Assembly: GCA_040380145.1 (NCBI GenBank)
Contig: JBEIJQ010000026.1
Span: 1-23,568, forward strand
Direction of reading: 5' to 3'
DNA: 23,568 nucleotides
Origin: JBEIJQ01 sp040380145
GTDB taxonomy: Bacteria > Bacteroidota > Bacteroidia > Chitinophagales > Saprospiraceae
The notes under the pieces were generated by a model. The model saw only the letters and a list, made by a program, of their open reading frames with translations, was not told where the DNA came from and searched no databases. Positions 21,782-23,568 of the stretch are shown piece by piece; positions within the stretch are counted from its first letter, which is position 1; every line of letters begins with the position of its first letter. A program made the position numbers and the translations under genes.

Positions 21782-23568
21782 ATGGCAACCAAAGTGTTTC
21801 TCGTCCATTGCGCCGAAAACAGCGGCTTGGCCGCCGAAATCGCCGCCGAACTGGCCCGGTTGGGCGCAGAGGTGCTGACCGATGACCGCAGCCAAGCGGC
21901 CCGTGCGGCGATTGCCCCGGCCATGTCCCGTTCCCACGCGCCCGTGCTGCTGCTGGTGACGGACAATTTTCTCCGCTCCTCCGAATGCATGGACGGTTTA
22001 CCCGAGCTGCTGAAAAACCACGAAAACCAGCTCGTGGCGGCCGTTGCGAACGGCTCCCTCCCCGATCCTGCGAACCCATCCGAGATGATCGAGGTGCAGA
22101 CGGCCTTTGAATCGATCAACGAGGTGATGCAGTATCGAGACCACTGGTACGAAAAATGGGTGGCCCTGCGCAAAAAATTGCCGACCCTGCCACCTTCGGA
22201 GCAACCGATCGTGGAAGCGGAAATCGCCGTTGCCCAAACCGTTTCCACGGCCATGGGCAGTTACCTGCGCCACCTGCGGCAGCTGGGCCCCGTGTCCTTG
22301 TCGGCCCTGCGCGCCGAAAATTTTGCCCGGTTACTGGCCTTGGCCCCGGCCGAAGGGGAACTCCCCGCCGAGTTTTCCGAATCCGTCCCCGCGCGGATCT
22401 TTGAAGCCTCCGTCCCGGCGGCCGGGCCTTCCGCAGAAGTCCCGCCCGCCGAGGAAAAAGAGAACGGTTACGAGCGCATCGTCTCCAAGGGATTCGACGA
22501 ATCGCTGCCCCCGGCCCCAACCGAAACTGAACCGGCAGCTGAACCTGCCGCAGCCGAATCGACCGAAGATTCCGACGCCCCTCCCTCCTCGCCCCTGACG
22601 GACACCTACATGGAGTCGGTCAACCGCGAAATGGAAAAAGCTGCCCGCATCCTCCGAGAACTCTCGGGGGACGCGGAAGAAGACGAAGATACCCTGCCGG
22701 CTCCCGCCGGCCCGCCGCCGGTACAAGCGCCCGTTCCCCTGCCGAGCAAAGAAGCAGAGAAAACCGCCAACGGGGCCGAAAACGCTCCCAACCAAACTTA
22801 CGCCGAACTGCTGGCCCGATTCCCCGAGGATCCGCGCCAAGCTTTGGAAGCCCTGCGCACGATCGTGGCCACGGACGACAAAAACGAAGAGGCGATCCGC
22901 CATTTGGCCGATCTATCGGCTTCTCTGGGCTTGTTCCGGGATGCCTTGGCCTTGTACGAAAACCTGATCGGCCTCCACCCGGGCGACGGAGACGCCTATT
23001 TCAAGGCCGCGGTCCTGCTGGACGAACAATTGGGCGAAAAAGAAAAAGCGGCCGAGTATTTCCGCGACGCCCTTTACCTGGAAGATCTCAATCCGCGCTA
23101 CCATTTCCGGTACGGACGTTTCTTGTTGGATGCTTTTCAAAAAGAAAAAAAGGCGTCCAAGCACTTCAAAAGGGCCCTTGAACTGGACAGCCGCTTTGCG
23201 GAAGCCCACCTCGAACTCGCCAGATTGTACGCGGGCGAACTGGGAAAACCCGATAAAGCGATCAAACACTACGCACTTGCCCGCGCCATTGACCCCGCCC
23301 TGCGCGATGAGGCCCTTGACGGATGGTTGCAGAGCGGCACCTCCGGCGAAAAGGCCGCGGCGCGCCAACAGGCCATCCGACTGCCCGGTCAGACCGACCC
23401 CTCGGCGGCCGTGCTCGTTTTCGTGACGGGCGCTACCTCGGGCATCGGCCGCGCCACGGCCCGGGTGCTCGCCGAACGCGGCTGCCGCTTGATCCTGGCC
23501 GCGCGCCGCACCGACCGCCTCGAAGCACTGGCCCAAGAACTGAAGACCGAGCACGGGTCTGACATCCT
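21782..23568 (+). CDS. TIR-like / TPR / short-chain dehydrogenase fusion, 3' truncated by window edge
   Basis: Starting at the ATG at 21782 the frame stays open to the window end (595 complete codons). Residues 1-95 look like a TIR-type flavodoxin-like domain: strand KVFLVHCAENS (4-14), helix GLAAEIAAELARLG, strand EVLTDD (30-35), strand PVLLLVTDNFLRSSEC (54-69). Typical TIRs have W-C-x-x-E here with a catalytic Glu; this protein has E-C-M-D-G, so NADase activity looks unlikely. A helical stretch follows (100-185), then a Pro/Ala/Glu-rich linker (about 190-335). At least four TPR-like helical pairs occupy 340-515, for example AEYFRDALYLEDLNPRYHF and KHFKRALELDSRFAEAHLEL. A Rossmann SDR domain begins at 544 with TGATSGIG (549-556) and AARRTDRL. 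No stop or new start separates the parts, so this is one polypeptide. Its function is unknown. Confidence 0.82.
   Translation, partial: MATKVFLVHCAENSGLAAEIAAELARLGAEVLTDDRSQAARAAIAPAMSRSHAPVLLLVTDNFLRSSECMDGLPELLKNHENQLVAAVANGSLPDPANPSEMIEVQTAFESINEVMQYRDHWYEKWVALRKKLPTLPPSEQPIVEAEIAVAQTVSTAMGSYLRHLRQLGPVSLSALRAENFARLLALAPAEGELPAEFSESVPARIFEASVPAAGPSAEVPPAEEKENGYERIVSKGFDESLPPAPTETEPAAEPAAAESTEDSDAPPSSPLTDTYMESVNREMEKAARILRELSGDAEEDEDTLPAPAGPPPVQAPVPLPSKEAEKTANGAENAPNQTYAELLARFPEDPRQALEALRTIVATDDKNEEAIRHLADLSASLGLFRDALALYENLIGLHPGDGDAYFKAAVLLDEQLGEKEKAAEYFRDALYLEDLNPRYHFRYGRFLLDAFQKEKKASKHFKRALELDSRFAEAHLELARLYAGELGKPDKAIKHYALARAIDPALRDEALDGWLQSGTSGEKAAARQQAIRLPGQTDPSAAVLVFVTGATSGIGRATARVLAERGCRLILAARRTDRLEALAQELKTEHGSDI

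Overview
The window looks like chromosomal DNA from a Bacteroidota bacterium, probably a high-GC member of the Saprospiria (Lewinella-like). Phylum-level evidence: two secreted proteins end in type IX secretion (T9SS) sorting domains; the rpmB-rpmG-DUF4295-ftsY order is typical of Bacteroidota; starts lack Shine-Dalgarno sequences; and eight intergenic sites match the Bacteroidota -7 promoter consensus TAnnTTTG exactly. The family-level placement is inference. I see no insertion sequence, phage, CRISPR array or rRNA.

Layout. 1-3133: edge of a surface-glycan locus, with the 3' end of a glycosyltransferase facing a UDP-sugar epimerase and an asparagine synthetase-like amidotransferase. 3186-5094 (minus): ftsY, the small ribosomal protein cluster (DUF4295/bL38-like, rpmG, rpmB) and tRNA-Arg(ACG), separated by strong terminators. 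5110-5135: a compact divergent promoter shared by the tRNA and a family 2 glycosyltransferase. 6021-8581: a DUF1800/DUF1501 pair of unknown function, the second with a twin-arginine signal. 8673-8833: a gene-less stretch with a promoter and terminator on the minus strand, which I propose encodes a small RNA. 9046-11040: a large secreted protein with a lysyl-oxidase-like domain and a T9SS domain. 11172-12005: a SAM methyltransferase gene broken by one in-frame amber codon. 12002-14529 (minus): two lipoproteins (one with ten alternating histidines), a beta-carbonic anhydrase and a second methyltransferase. 14908-17792: a secreted peptidylarginine/agmatine-deiminase-family protein overlapping by 4 nt a DUF2027-Smr protein. 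17932-21698: a 1112-residue DUF2723 membrane protein (GT-C/protein O-mannosyltransferase-like) overlapping by 4 nt rpiB. 21782 to the end: an open frame encoding a TIR-like domain, a Pro/Ala/Glu linker, TPR repeats and the start of a short-chain dehydrogenase in one chain.

Most of the window is ordinary housekeeping and cell-surface biology. The observations most worth pursuing are the TIR-like/TPR/SDR fusion (whose TIR-like part seems to lack the usual catalytic glutamate), the lysyl-oxidase-like T9SS cargo that keeps every copper and quinone-cofactor residue, the amber-interrupted methyltransferase, and the orphan transcription unit near 8.7-8.8 kb. All family assignments come from reading motifs by eye; no database search was run.
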